A stretch of 64,000 nucleotides of DNA from Lepidurus packardi (lineage: Eukaryota; Arthropoda; Branchiopoda; Notostraca; Triopsidae): assembly GCA_023053545.1 (NCBI GenBank), contig JAKZAN010000001.1:11548024-11612023 (forward strand). The letters are read 5' to 3'. The position numbers and the translations under genes were made by a program. Positions 11,389-25,363 of this stretch are shown here, one piece after another. A model generated the notes under the pieces. The model did no database searches, had not been told where the DNA came from, and was given only the letters and a program-made list of their open reading frames with translations. Position 1 is the first letter of the stretch, and every line of letters starts with the position of its first letter.

Positions 11389-13238
11389 ACGCATTCCAAA
11401 TTTTTATTTTAAAATTTTTAACTTTTTTCTAAACTATTTTTTGTATTTTTTTACCAGGAGGGCGCCAAATGCACACAATTATAATGTAATTGTTGCACTA
11501 CAGTGCATTAATTCTACTCCAAAGAGCTAGATTGCATACATAAAATACTAAAAAAATACATAAAGACATATCCGTTATTATTAGTATAATATAATATTAG
11601 CTCATTTACTTGTTTGCCTTATTACATTATGATAGTTTGCTTTATATGTATGGAAGAATTGGCGATAGACATGGCTTCTGCATACTTAACAGGTTCTACC
11701 CATAAAAAAAGATTTTTTTGTTTTTTTGCTAGAAGTGTATAGAAGGGACAAGAAAGGGATTGTAAACCTAATTTGGGTCCCAAACCGCGACAATAAGCGA
11801 ATAATCTTGCGGGCAAAGTAGAGAACAAGAACTTTTTTCTTCTTTCTATAGGCTCTAAAGGGAAGAAAAACCCTTCTTTTCTTCCTTTTCCGGCTTTTTA
11901 ACATTTTCTTTATTTTTGCTTCCGACTTCTTGTCCTTAGCTTCTTTTTTCCCTTAAATATCCTTTAAAAAGTTTGAGCCCGAGTACATGTGTGTGTGCAC
12001 ACCGGTGGTTAGAGTTTCTACGGGGGGGCCTGTTCACGTTCAGTATGGACGAGCTGTCGGACTCGGAATCCATTTCCGAGTGAAAAAGGGTGGCCATGCA
12101 AGTCAGCTAGTAGCAGTAGCACCAGCAGCGCCTCTGTATATGAGACTTGGCCCCTTATTCTGACTTTTCTTTCTGCAAGTCTCCTCCCCCCTTTTTACTC
12201 CTTGAGTCTTCACGGGGTGGTATAGAAGAAGGCATATCAGCATCCGTGTTGGGGGGTAAAGGTTCCTGCCGTGTGTATTTCTTCTCGTTAGAGGGAGGTT
12301 TTCTTCCCTGTATGTGTCAAGTAGCAAGACCTGGTAAAAGTGCATGAGATGAGAGGGAGGGGGTAATTTCGGCTAGTGGTGGGGTGGGTGGGTCCAAATC
12401 CCGTGGCACCCATTGATGCCAGTCGCAACTGCGGCGCCGCTGATTGAAGCGCCTCAGTTTTTTTTTTTTTTTTTTTTTTTTTTTTAGGGTAGAAAGTCTT
12501 TAGAGTTCGCCAAGAAGGGGCACCTATCCCCCCAACCCCCTCCCGATGGAATGTCAGAGCGCGGCTTTTCGAGACACTTGGTCCCAAATGTATGACGGTC
12601 ATAAGTCGATAGGTCCCCTGCCCTATGGGGCGGCAAACGGGAATTGCTGCATGTGGTGCTCACGGACTTGACTTTCTCTTTCTCCTGGCCGAAAAGAGAT
12701 CGTGTGTGTGTGGTATTCGGCGCTCTGCCCCGGCTTACACATACTTCACCTCAGAAGTCGCCCGGCCATCCAAAGAGTATACGAAAAAAACGCCCCGCCC
12801 AACAGAAAACAACCTTTCGCAGTCTCCATATACACGCTGAAGAAGAAAAAAAAAGAGAAAAAAGTTACATTGGAATAAGAGCAAGTCTATATTGCTAGAC
12901 AACTGGGCCATCAAGTTCAATTTGAGCCAAAATATCTGTCTTGCTGTCTCACCCCATTGGCTTCTGGTATAATTTTCATGCCCATCTCGCGCGGATCTTC
13001 TTAGCAATTTTGGAAAAGGGAATGGAAATGAAAACTCGCCTCTATGGGAGAGTGGGGCATGTAAGTTAGATATGTCGTATACCACGCTAATGATTTGGAC
13101 TCGACTCGGTCATAAATTGTTCCAAATGTGCCCCCATTGTTGCGAAATTGCTTCCAATTTCTGCGTTGAGGGGTCTTAATTGGAGAATTAAGCAAACTAA
13201 CGCAGATTCTTTGGTAAGTTGAAGTGAAAATCACTTCG
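11389..13238. other. Gene-free stretch with T28 tract
   Basis: No supported gene. T homopolymer at 12458-12485. Several frames of 60-116 codons overlap one another on both strands and lack family features or splice support. Confidence 0.45.
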
Positions 13239-14705
13239 AAACCAAGCCAGAATCACTAACTGAGTATGGTAGGTTCACTCATAGGCTCTAGAATCTGTAA
13301 ATTCTGAAATGCCGTACGTTAAAAGGGCCGATACCATGATGTACTACAGATTGAGTGTCATAGAAAGGTCTCGAATCATACAAGTATCGTCAGAATCACT
13401 AATGTGATCTAAAACCGCTATTCAACAGAATCAAATCATGTCGTAAATCATGTCGTAATCATGTCGTAACCAACGAATCAAATCATGTCGTAAAATCATG
13501 TCGTAACTTGAGAATCATGACAGAGAAACGACAGTAGACTGTGTAATCGCTAATGTATCGTAGAATCATGCTATAGACGCTCAGAATCAACCGAACCAGT
13601 GCCACAAGAACTTCAGAATCACTCATCTGTCTCAAGAGAGCGACTCATTATATAGAATTGCTAATATTATTGTAGAATCGCTAATGTACCAGAATCCCAT
13701 AGTTTAAAGGGACCCCTACCGTGACGTACTACGGATTGACTTTCGTAATAAGACCCGAATCATTAATGAATCTTAAGAATCACTAATATGATACAAAATA
13801 GATAGATATTCAGCAGAATCACTCACTTACGCCATTACCGTTACGAATTTGAGAATAAACATGACTCAGAATTGCCAATAGTCTGTAGAATCGCTAATGT
13901 ATCATAGAATCATTGCAATAGATGTCAAGATGCTATATAATTAACCAAATCAGTAATATAGAGACCATGGAATCAGTCATCTGTATCAAAAGCGCGACTA
14001 TTATGATATAGAATCGCTAATATGATTACAGAATCTTCCTATAGGCGCTACAGAATCAACCGAATCAGTACTATAGGAACTATAGTAACACTCTTCAACT
14101 ATAGTAACACTGAATCGCTCACACACCGTAAAATCGTTAATGTACACTGACATCAGGCTGGCTGCTATAGAATAGATTGAATCAGTACTGTAGGAAGCAC
14201 AGAGTCACTCATTTAGGTCAAGAGCACGACAGTTATGATATACAACTGGTAACAGACTTAGAATCACTCATTTATGTCAAGGGAGCGACTGTCAGAATAT
14301 AGAATCGCTAACTGACTTTAGAATCACTAACGTATCGTAGAATTATGCTCTAGATGTCATAGAAACAACTGAATTAGTCATATAGGATCTACAGAATCAC
14401 TCATATATATATATATATATCTAGATGGGTACTATCATGATACAGAATCGCCAACTGACTGGAGAATCGGAAATGTACCGTAGAATCATGCTCTAGACGC
14501 CACAGAATCAACTGGATCAGTACTATAACAACCAAAGAATCACTCATCTATCTCAAAAGAGCATCATGATTCAGAATCGCTTATAGACTGTAGAATCACT
14601 AACCTATCGTAGAATCATGCTATAGACGCTATAGCATCAACTAAATCAGTAACATAGGAACTACGGAATCACTCATCTAGATCAGGAGTCACTAGAATCT
14701 AGTTT
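13239..14705. repeat. Satellite-like array built on an AGAATC motif
   Basis: AGAATC or CGAATC recurs every 15-30 bases over almost 1.5 kb. Larger units of roughly 145-180 bp repeat a fixed order: GAATCACTCATCT, then AGAATCGCTAATGT, then CGTAGAATCATGCTATAGAC, then CAGAATCAAC, then AATCAGTA. Clear copies of the CATGCTATAGACGC block are near 13562, 14480 and 14613. A larger period of about 385 bp is visible between 13315 and 13700. A short TCATGTCGTAA sub-array lies at 13434-13506, and a (TA)n run at about 14404-14420. No coding potential. Confidence 0.85.
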
Positions 14706-15656
14706 GCATTGCATACAAATGATGCTACTAATTAAATCAAAGGATTTGGCTATAGGTTTCGTCTATAAAAATATAAACTTTTTTTTATGGACAGAAATAA
14801 CACGATTGGATGTCGGATGGGGCTAAGTTAGTCGCAATCGTTCAGTATAGAACATACAGCGTTAGAGGTTAAACATTAGCTAAAGCAAAGCGGAGGTTGT
14901 CTGTCAGTCCAAGACATTAAGACTAAAGCAAAGTATATGTTTCTTGTGCCGGCTTTTGCAAGCAAAAGAGACGGGCTGCTCTTTTTTTGGGTGTAAAAAC
15001 ATGTCCAACCACCCAGATTCCGCGTAAATTTAGCTTGTTTGGGTGGCTCATGGTATGGCACTTGTCTCTCGACAGTCCGTCATGTCTTTTTTATTTTTTT
15101 CTTGCAAGAGGAAACTTTTTTTTCGTAATTCTCTTTTTTGACTTTAGACATGGTAAAAGCTTTCAATCGCTCTCGAAATCTTTCTCTATCAGCAATGTGG
15201 ACGGAAAATGAAAGCTGTATAACTTTACGTTAAGGTCTTAGCCCCCTCCATTTGCTCCATCTGATATTAGAAAAAGGAGATGAGAAGAGAAGGGCAGCAG
15301 CAGCAATGTTTAGATGTGGAAGAGAATATAAATGGGGCTGAGTGTTAGTGATGTGTTTATGAGCATAGGCGAAGAGTGCGAGGTTTGCCATGCCCGTCAT
15401 TCCCCAGGCACAACGTCAAAATATTGCTCCTCGCCTGCCCTGACAAATGGCCCTTTACTTTCTTTTATTTTCCTTTGCTTTTTCTTCTTCTTCAGGGACC
15501 CCAACTCGGATGTTGCATCTGGCTTGACGGGGCTCATGGAAACAAAGAAGAAACAAAAAAAAAGTCTTGTGCTTATAGGTTTATATATCTATTTTTTCCC
15601 GGCCGTTTATTTTCTTAAGCTCTTTTCCTTGATCCGATTTTAGCTTCTCCTGTCAG
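14706..15656. other. Gene-free stretch
   Basis: No supported gene. It ends in a pyrimidine-rich tract with TGTCAG at 15651-15656 that could serve as a splice acceptor. Confidence 0.45.
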
Positions 15657-15742
15657 ACAGCGCCACCAAGTTCCGGTCCAAAGCCCGCGTCCGCGTTGCC
15701 TCCACGTGGTGCGAGGCGGGACGGCATCGGAAGCCGGCGAAG
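15657..15742 (+). CDS. Weak candidate internal exon, unassigned
   Basis: A GC-rich island of 86 bases sits between an acceptor-like tract (CTTCTCCTGTCAG) and a mediocre donor, AAG followed by GTGTTT. Read with the phase left by the exon at 1737-1800 it is open for 28 codons and rich in arginine and lysine (starting SATKFRSKARVRVAS). The phase match and GC jump are the only support, and I do not recognise the peptide. It also carries an E-box CACGTG. Confidence 0.15.
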
Positions 15743-18700
15743 GTGTTTTACTGTTGTAATAAGCTTCCTATCTTTTCGCTACTAATACAGTTAACAAAAA
15801 CGTTGTGAACTATATAAAAAGGAACATGATTCCAAACATAAACTGCACCAGTCTTATATTTAGAATATATAGAAAGTGTTTATGTTTGGTTTCCGTTTTG
15901 CGAGCTGCTTTCAGTGGACTGAAACTTGTCATTTACCACTTTTTGGGTCTTTTTAGCCTTTGCGTAGCTTTTCATTGCTGTAAAGGTGGCGCTTGAAAGG
16001 CACACCATGAATATGCAATAGAGGGGAATGTATCTAAAGCAAAAAAATAAAAAAAAGGATTTAAAAAGGATAGGAGCCATTATCCGTCCAGGGGATTCCT
16101 GGACAGAGACCGATTGGGACAGGGACAACTTTTGGCGTGGTCAACTCTCTGATGACAATGAGTGACGGGCAGCAATCTTGATGTGACAACGCAATGAATA
16201 GCAAAAGGGGATTTTAGGAGGTTCTCAACTTTAAAACTTCTCTCTGTGCGGGATAGAACATAGAACCGTATTGGGCAACGCCAATTTTTCACCTTATTTT
16301 ACCTTGGGTCCCCAAAAGGAAGGAACACAAAAAAAAAGAAAATACTTTTGGGGGCCATGACATTGAAACATATGACATTGGCAACTAACAGAAAGAATAC
16401 CTTAATTCCCGGAAGAGCGTAGTGTAGTACAGTGTGTACCATGCAATGTCTTGTGTGTCGTGCAAATTGTTGTAATACAGGAAATTGTAGATTTGGGGTG
16501 GTTTGGGGGTAAAAGCTGGACATCTCGGAAACCTTGTCATGACAATAGTGTACCCAAACCATTGGCGGAACCAAAAGCTGATAAATTGGGGTTTTGGTTT
16601 CGCAAAGGCAGGGGAGTAGCAGTTAACAGATATGGGGAACGCAGTCACAAGCATGTCAAGACTTCGTTGTTGGCCTGCAGGCAACACAGACAACGTTATA
16701 TGTATTACATGAAGGGTCCCCATGATGGATCAAAAGAAGTTGGCATACGCTCAGGTCCTCCTCTTCTTCTTCTTCTTTCTATTTTTTTTTTTGTTTTTAT
16801 TATTATTATTCCAAGTCTACGCTTCTTTTCGTTGTCCCTCATAATGTAAACGCAAGAATGCGGGGCTAAGAAATTTGAGAAAAAGAGAAAAAGTTTGTTG
16901 GAAGAAGGGACCAGCATGAGGGAAACGATGACCATTTCTCTTGTCACAGGGTTAAAGAGACGACTTTGCCAGTAATCTAGGCGAAACGGAGTGGTAGGTG
17001 GTGGGCGGTAGGACGTAGTTTGTAGAGCGCTCTGGATGTTTGGAACGGGGGCAGAAAACGAGAGGACAGGAGCAAGACTGCAGGAGCCATGAATAATCAG
17101 ACATAAATCAAGAAGGGGGCGCCTCTCCTTTTTCTGCCGGTTGATTCTCCCGGTTGACGAGACCAAAGCAGCCTCTATATATCTGTTAATAGGGGTCGTA
17201 GATACAAGGGGTCCTTCAAAGCGAACCAAGAGATCCCAAGAAGACCAAGACGACCAAGAAGACCCATTAATGGTATCGCAAACTGAGAGGAAAAACCGAA
17301 ACCGTTGATCCTAGAAGTTTCCGGGCAGGCTTTCATGCTCAAAACTTAACCCCTCTTTTGGCTCCTTATATGTCCATGTTTCTAACCCTGCAAGGGAGAC
17401 AAAAAAAGGAAAAAGAAAATGAAAAGCATGGGATGTGGGGCGAACAATTGATGCCAATGGATTTGTTGCGCGGTAGAGAACCTACTTTGCAATAAATCAG
17501 GTTAACCCAACTGGTCCTTCATCTTCGCCCAATAGTGGCAGCAATCCCTTAAAAACTTGATCCATAGACATAGTGTACGTGAGCGTAACGCATAAAGCCA
17601 TTGCGTAATGCCGTAAATCACCAGGTTGGGGATTCGATGCTTTGAACAGTTGCGTTGCGCTGCGTCCTTTCCTTTTTGTTAAACTGTATTCGATATATTA
17701 TTAGATTCTGTATTCCATTTTAGTTTCCCGAAAAGAAAGGATAATAATAATACGCACCAGAAACCGCCAAACGCAACAATTTTAAGTTTTTAAACTCCAC
17801 GAATCTAAATAAAAGGTTTACGAACGTTTAACCTATTTACTTTATTTTATTTAACTTTCTTTATTTTACCATAAGTTTTGAGATTGTTGACTGACACGAT
17901 GATATCAGTATCACATAGCACATATAAACAAAATGAAAGAGAAAAGCTGAACTGCAAGTGGGAAAGGTTTTATGTTTAATATTGCGTTGATTGTTTCCAC
18001 TTAGACCACACAAAAAAGCCGTTACGGTTCTGATTTCGGAGGGCTATTTGAATCCAAAGTAAACAATACGTTCACGAGCTCATTTCGGAGTATTAACCGT
18101 AAGAAGGGTCGCCTATTCCATCAAGACAGCCCGTTGTTTTAAGTAGCGCCACGCCACGATGCGTCTAATTCTGTAAGCGTAGCACAACACCATATAGCAA
18201 CACCGTATTTTTCAGAGAAAAACGTCCCGCTTGGAACACTGTTCGGTAGGTGTTAGGGTAGGCCGTTCTTTGATACTATATTCTTTGTTGTTGCTGTATT
18301 GTATGCTGTCATGCAACTTCCAATTCAATCAGTAAGTTTAACTAAATTGTATCTGTTTATAGAACCTTATCATACTTTGTTGATAACTTAGTTTAAACTC
18401 TCTTTTTTTACTCAAATGTAATTAATTGTACGTTTATTGGAATCTGGATCTCAACCTCAACTTCAATCTTCAATGGGGCGTATAAACTTGCCAACTTGGG
18501 CTTGGCACACTTTTAGGCGAATTATGAAATCTAACGATCTACAGAGGTGTATTAGTTAAAAGCAAGCATAAAATAACTACATGAGTAGATAACAGTAAAG
18601 TACAGAAATATTGTGGATAGTAGTACCTTGAACAGCCCAATTTAACCTGATTAGGCTGTATTATCCCTTGTTATTTCACGGCTTCATGGTAAAAGTGCAC

Positions 18701-21700
18701 TAAGGAGGGCCTGACTCGAGTATAGTCCGGGAAAAGCGAAAAAAAGTATAGGTTTGTTTCCCGTCCAGCCACGAAAAGAAAAAAAAAGAACGCCCCCAGA
18801 AAATTTGGTACGAGTATTTATAAGGCACTCGCTTGATTTGACATTATAGACGTCTGGCCTCTAGGCTATTCCCCCTTCTGCAGCAGCTAACTTCTAAGCT
18901 TCATGTGGCATATGGCCATGGCGGGAAGCAGAACGAGAGAGGGAGATCTAATTGAACTGGTAAAGCTTGGGCGAAAACTTCTTTCTCCAACTCATTATGG
19001 GTTTGAGCCCATGTTGCTGGCTGGAGGTCTCATGTCACCAATTTGCTGTCAGGATCCACCTTAGCATTGCACCTCTGCCGCCTTCTTTATGAACCTGCTC
19101 TTGGCTTTAGCCTTCCCATATACTTCTGCAACGTGAGGATCTGGTAATTTCGGATTTTTTTTTGTCATTATTTCCTTCCCCCCTCTTTGCTATAGTCTCT
19201 CGTATGGCTTTTTGGTCCTTTAAAGAAATACAAAAAAAGTATTGCGTTATTTTTTATTTTTAGTGGCTTTCCTTCCTTGTGGAAAAGTTTCTTTCTTTCA
19301 TTGGTGGCGGATCTTATCGGACAGAAAAGAACAAAAAGGGACGCCATCGACGTCGTCTATGCCTCAGCAAAACGGAGGGAAGAAGAAAGGGGTGAAAAAA
19401 GCCCAAGAGATGCTGGAGGAAGATGTGCAGCGAGTTTTACTTCTTCGATGAGATATGGGACATAACGTTGCCGGGAACCCAAAAGATGAGGAGAACATCA
19501 GGGACCCAGCAGCTTCTCTTTTTTTTACGTTTTTCCTTCCTCAATACTTTACTTTCTTACGTCACTAAACGGAGGAGCCACGAGATGGACACCCTTTTGC
19601 TTTCCCAACGTGTCATCATGGGGGGGGGTCTGGAAAAGCATCTTCTTCTATCATTTATACCTAACAAACGAGACGGCGATGAAAGGCCAAAAGAGGCCAA
19701 GATATCCTCATACGAGGGTCGTTTTCGCCTCCACAAGAACATAACCCTTACCAGACTTGGGATGCATTGGGTTCGGTTAGCTTGGCATGTTCGGTACGTA
19801 CAAGTACGGTATACCATTCAAAGGGAAGTGGGAGGAGTCAAAAGGAAGAGCGAAAAGTCTTCTTTGAGCTTTATAGATCGGGATATAAGAAGTTACGTTT
19901 ACAGTTTTTGGTGGCTTTTACTTACTATTACTTACCCTTCACCCTCCATCCCTCCTTTGCAGAATGGTGCAAGCTTTCCAAAACTCAAGTTCTATCGACC
20001 CTTGTGGGGCTGGCGGTCCCCACACCATAATGACCCATTAAGTGAGTGGGCATCGCGGATAATATATCATCAAAGCTGGGGACATTGTAATAGCGTCCAA
20101 GCGTAGTCATATTGCGAGTTGCACGTCAGCCAAATTGCAGCATCTAACAATATTTGGCGAGGCGAAGCTTGAACTTTACGAGCTTTTGGCTTTTTTTTTA
20201 CCTTTTCCCTCTTTTTTGATCTTTTTTTTTGGCAAACCTTTTGAAAGGCACAACTTGAAGCAGAAACCGTAACTTATTACTTGCTTGACATTTTTTTCAT
20301 GGTTTATGCATTAGAAGCTGAGTCTTATGCATTACTTTGTTAAGAATCAAAATCCTTTCTTCATTCAAAATTTAAAGAATATTTTTAAAGTATTTTCGAA
20401 AAGAGAAGCTAATATAACCGTAATGCAACCAGCCAAGCTGTACTTGGGCTAAAGGCTCCCGTATACCTTTAACTCGGTATAGGCGGTTAGCTTGGGAAAT
20501 TTCGGAACGTTTCATAAAACCGGCCCATTTAAAACAAAAATTCTTTCATATTAACGGTTGAGCATACTGACACACTAAGAGCTAGTGAGTATCAAAAAAG
20601 CGTATAAATTTTGCCGGCAATTAGGTATTTATTTTGTAACTTTATTGCTCAAGGCCTTCGCGAAAACAATAACAAACATCAGCGCCACCTATGAATGTCT
20701 TTTTCGTCAATAAGCTAAGGTATACGATAGGGAGCCTTACAACCCCTGCAGTGAAGCAACTACACAACAATGAATCGTGTAGCTGTGAAACCGAACTCGA
20801 GCAGAGCAGACTACGCAATACTGAATCATGAGCCGTTAAAACCGAACCAAACCGAATGAAAGGCCACTCCTGGAGCTTCTGTGACGTTCTTTGGGACACC
20901 TTATAGCCTTGTACACTTAGTCACTTTTGCAAGGTTCTCGATTCCAATTTTTTTAATTTATTTTTTATTAAAGGCATCTCAGTAAAGTAAAGTAAAGTTT
21001 CCGTAAAAGCATCTGGATGATTAATGAAGCGTAGCAAGAGAACACAGAAAGAGTTGAGCCCTTTTCATTTGTTTTATTTTTGGCTTTAAAAGTATTTGGT
21101 TAGTGTTGTTCTTGTTACTCCGATCGTCTCTGAAGGATCTGAAGGCAATCTTAAAAGGAGCCAGCACCTGATACAAATGAGCTGGCATTGGTGACCATGG
21201 GTGGTTCTCTTTTCATTTCTTTACAACGTTTCCGTTTCTCCGCAGCATGATGGACAACGTTGGTCACGATCCTTCGTCGTCTTTTGATCTATTTCTATTC
21301 CTCTCTTTTCTTTTTTGGAGTTTCACGTTGGCACCTAGGAATTATTCATCTTGGATAGGTATAGAGTAGCAGACACTTCCAAAACAAAAACAAAAAGACA
21401 TTGAAAAATTTTTAAAAACGTAATTTGTCTCCACTATTCTTGTTGTAATCCCATGAAGCATATGTATATCTTTTTAAAAGCTTCCTTTACTAAATGTTTT
21501 CGCAACACAAATTAAAAAAAAAAAAATCACACTTTTTGTCGAAGGTGGCCGATGGCCCATTTGCCTGGCCCCGGACACCATTTGTGTAAGTCCATGGACA
21601 GGGACAGAGACGGATGGTCGCTACCTACAGCCAGGCCATTCAAAGCACAACGGGGGAAAAAGGGCCAAGCTTTAAAAAAAAATGATCGGGGTGTGGTGGC

Positions 21701-22426
21701 AAGTTTTCCAAAGAGACAGACTTGATAGACTGGCGTCATTTTCACCATAACGTGTCGCAAGTTGGGATTCAATCCATGACTGGACATGCTTTTTTTTTTG
21801 CTTTTTTTCTTCTTTTTTTTTAAGATGTTTAACATACACCTGATGCAGTCTAAGAGGTCAGGATGGATTTTTCCTAGTGAAGTCTAATTTTTTGTTTCCC
21901 ATTTTTATTTTATTTTTAAATTTATTTGAATGTTATTTTTTTTAAAAAAAAATACTTATTTCATTTTTAAGGTTTGAAAGGGGATTTAGAGGGGGCCAAG
22001 GATCTGAGATCCATGAATTGCCAGAAGGGGGAGGTGGGAAATATTCTCAAGTTTGTTTGAAATATGATTTTGTCTATCTTGTCTCCGGGGGCGTTCTTTC
22101 GCTCTCCGGACTCGTCTTTTTGGTGCATGCATCTAAAAGAAAAGAAGAAATGGGGACCTGCCGAGAGGTGGACAATAAATAATCAAGAGGTGCGTTCTGG
22201 GGTGTCCTGAAGGTTTCCTGACGAGAACGAATGCGCAATGCACCAGGTGTGTGTCTTTTTGCTACTTATGATGATGGCGGAATATGTGTGTGTTAAGAGT
22301 TGAAGAATGGTCTGGCATTGTTCATTTTTCTTTTTATTTCTTTGATTTTTTGGGGTGGCTCGCACAGTACTACCCTGCCGTCTTTTTCCTTCTTTTTTTT
22401 TGCTTGTTGTTAAAGCTCAATTATAT

Positions 22427-22449
22427 CCCCCCCCCCCCCCCCCCCCCCC
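22427..22449. repeat. Homopolymer run of 23 C
   Basis: An uninterrupted cytosine run, read directly. Confidence 0.95.
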
Positions 22450-22740
22450 ACCTTCAAGTGATTAGCTGGTGGGGTTCATTTAACCGCGCTTTTAAAGGCT
22501 ACACATATGAGGTCACTGGGAGCTGACATAAAAGGGGCAAAAAGGTAAACCAAGAAAAAGAGGTAAATCTAGGTGGCCATCCAATGCTACTTTATTATAT
22601 GTGTCGGTTTTGGGGTTGAAGAGTCATTAGGGATTTATCCCAGTAGGCGGTGACATGGTCTTTGGGGGCACGGCACTGACGAATCACCTGTGGTTATCCA
22701 GTGCGCCATGGTTGCATGGGAATAGGAATTTTCACACTGC

Positions 22741-22758
22741 GGGGGGGGGGGGGGGGGG
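22741..22758. repeat. Homopolymer run of 18 G
   Basis: An uninterrupted guanine run followed by a short T run. Confidence 0.95.
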
Positions 22759-23394
22759 ATTTTTTTTTCCAGAAATATTGCTATTATTTTAAATAAGAAA
22801 AAGAAGAGAAATTTTGTTAAGAAAGTCTCTGTCTCCGAAGCTATTGTTAGACCTTTTTTAATTTGAGCAAGGAAAAGGGGGAGCTGATTTGTATGTCATC
22901 GCAAGACCTTAATGATAATGAATGGGGTCTTCATTGTGGAAAGGACGACCCATCATGCAGCATTGGTGCGAAATGTGAGTTGCCTTGCTCTTATGAGTAG
23001 CGAACAGTAATAGGGGAAATAAATAAAACTTTTAAAAAATGGGACCCCCAGAAGAAGATAAATTATAAAAAAAGAAGGATCTGAGGTGTACATACAGGAA
23101 AGAATAAATTGGGAGAGCGAAGGCAGTTGATGGCTCCATGCTGCTCTGGGATTGGGCGTGCGTATTTTCCAGCTGTCAAAAATTTTCTCGCTTTTGCAAC
23201 AACGTGGATTCCTTTGGATAATACCGTCGAGGACCTTGGGTTAAAACACTGCTTGCGCTCTTCCTTTTTTCTGGGTTTTATTATTAATACTCCATTTATT
23301 TCAAAGTCTTTTTTGCGACTTAAATTGGGTCTGCGGTGGATCCCAGCCCTAATTTGGCTCAATTCCTGTTTACTATTGTAGTCATATATACTAT

Positions 23395-23900
23395 ATACAA
23401 TGTAGATTTTTTAGACTCTATTATTTAGACTATTTAGCTTATTTAGACCTTTACATTGATATACAGTAGTGTAAAGTTGTCTTTAACTTTTTTGTTGAAT
23501 TATGTTAGAAGATTTGTTACTTAATTTTTATTTTCTTAACTTTTTAACTAAGTTAAGGGTGCAAGACTTGTATTTCCGTTGGTTTAGTTGGTTGAAGATC
23601 GACAAACGTTTTTTTTACGGGGGTGGATTTAGATTTGAAACTATCACTATACAATGTAAACTATTTAGACTATATTAATACATTTACATTGATAAACGAT
23701 AGTGTAAAGTTGTATTCAACTCATTTTATTGAATTATTAGATGATTTTTAACTTAATTTTTTAGCTTTTTTTAAAACCTAATGAAAAATTGAAGATTTCT
23801 GCAGTATTCTGTTGATTGAGTTGGTTGAATATCGACAAACAGCTTTAGCTGAGTTTTTTTCTCGTTTTTTCGGGGGTGGATTTAAGATTTGAAATTGTCA
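23395..23900. repeat. Tandem duplication, period about 253 bp
   Basis: Two diverged copies (about 23395-23647 and 23648-23900) share, in order, TATACAATGTA, ATTTAGAC, TTTACATTGATA, AGTGTAAAGTTGT, TTGGTTGAA, ATCGACAAAC and GGGGGTGGATTTA. The copies differ by many substitutions and small indels, so the duplication is not recent. No reading frame is conserved. Confidence 0.75.
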
Positions 23901-24017
23901 CGTTTGAAAGCAGAGAAACAGGGATGTAAGTTTGTAACTTTAGTGGACAAGCGTTAGCCTCGTATACCATTAAAGTTTGGTGCGCATTTTGGGGGTCTTT
24001 GCAAAGTTCTTGGGGGA

Positions 24018-24038
24018 GGGGGGGGGGGGGGGGGGGGG
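24018..24038. repeat. Homopolymer run of 21 G
   Basis: An uninterrupted guanine run just after GGGGGA. Confidence 0.95.
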
Positions 24039-25363
24039 TTATTGCCTTTCGTCTCGCGAACGGCAAAACCCCAAAAGTCATGAATAATCCCCCAGCAGGA
24101 CAAGTTTACGGCTTCCTTGTCCTCATATAAATGTTTGTTCCCGTCGCAATCGAGGTTGGCCTTCGGAAAAATGCCTATAGTCTTTCCGCAAAATGTAAAG
24201 AAAACCAAAAAGAAAAATGACGCAAAATAGCCCATAATTCTTCCTCGTTCAAATGCCAATCTCCCACACCATTCCTCCTTCTAGCAACGGAAGTCGTCAT
24301 GTACAATACTTGCACAGTTCATATGCAATTCATGTGTCTAAAGTGAGCTTCATATGGCCATTTGACAAGTATGCGCTGTCATATGTAATATGACAACATT
24401 GTGTCATTTTAACAACAATGAACTCTCATTCCAAACCCATCTAAACTCATTCAGACATACCGAACATTCAATATATTAAATACTATATCAATATACTGAT
24501 TAATGACTGATATATTAAAATATTGACACATTGATAATTCGTTATTGATGTATTGAAAATAGACATTTGGGGACTGAAGAACGTTTTAGAATCCCTTTGC
24601 CTTCTCTTGGTAACTCTATTCATGCATGTATTCCATTCTGAGTGACATTTCTGCGAAATCTCTTGATTTACTGCACTGCGAACTTGCGGTTTTCTGAAAC
24701 CAGCCAAGGACATTTAGTTCCTGATGAGATCGCAGAATAAGGGCGTTCGGGTTCTATCTTCTAACCAGACCAGCAAGCTTGCCAGAAGGACACTCAACTC
24801 TATACAAAGCACACACACAGATACACACAGTAATATACGTCATAGCATGAGGAATTCGTTCTGCCTAGTGAAATGTGAGGGTTTGTTGGAGGAATACATC
24901 GGGCAACAATGAAAATAAATAAGACAATTGGTGGGTTTTCGGGAGGACTACATAGGGCTGAGAGACAAGCCACAACAGCGAAAAAAAGAAGAAGGGGATG
25001 AAACGGATGAAATCGTGTCGTGTCGTATAGTGTCGTGTCGTCTCGTTGATGTAATACTCGTAAAGACATCTAAAACATGCGCTGGTGCGTTTTCATGTGT
25101 AATGCCACTAGAACCAAATCAAGATTCGGCCACCAAACAACCACTTGCTCCAGTAATAAAAGAGCCCCCTTTTGTTTAGTTCCCTTCCCTCTCTCTCTCT
25201 TTCCCTCTGTCTCTCGCTCGCTCTCTATGTTATTCGGTGCAGAGCAGAACTCATTCTGTTGTACTTCTAATATGCTTTACAGGTTTCTGTCGGGGCATGT
25301 GTGATGAGGAGGACGTTTGCGTGTGGACGCGGTTGCTTTAGCTCATTCTACCTCCCCCCCCCC

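Larger units (their letters stand above)
15743..23394. other. Long gene-free stretch
   Basis: No exon or RNA gene can be supported. It contains an AGGTGGCGC motif at 15984 and its reverse complement at 20682, a T-rich belt near 21780-21825 and a C23 run at 22427-22449. One open frame of 227 codons at 19423-20106 (+) has random-looking composition and no recognisable family features. Confidence 0.45.

Noticed and set aside
16705..17229. 174-codon minus-strand frame
   Set aside because: Its C-terminus is translated low-complexity purine/pyrimidine tract and nothing resembles a domain.
19423..20106. 227-codon open frame on the plus strand
   Set aside because: Longest frame in the gene-poor arm, but composition is random-like, there is no recognisable motif, and overlapping frames exist on both strands. 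One such frame is not surprising in 64 kb.
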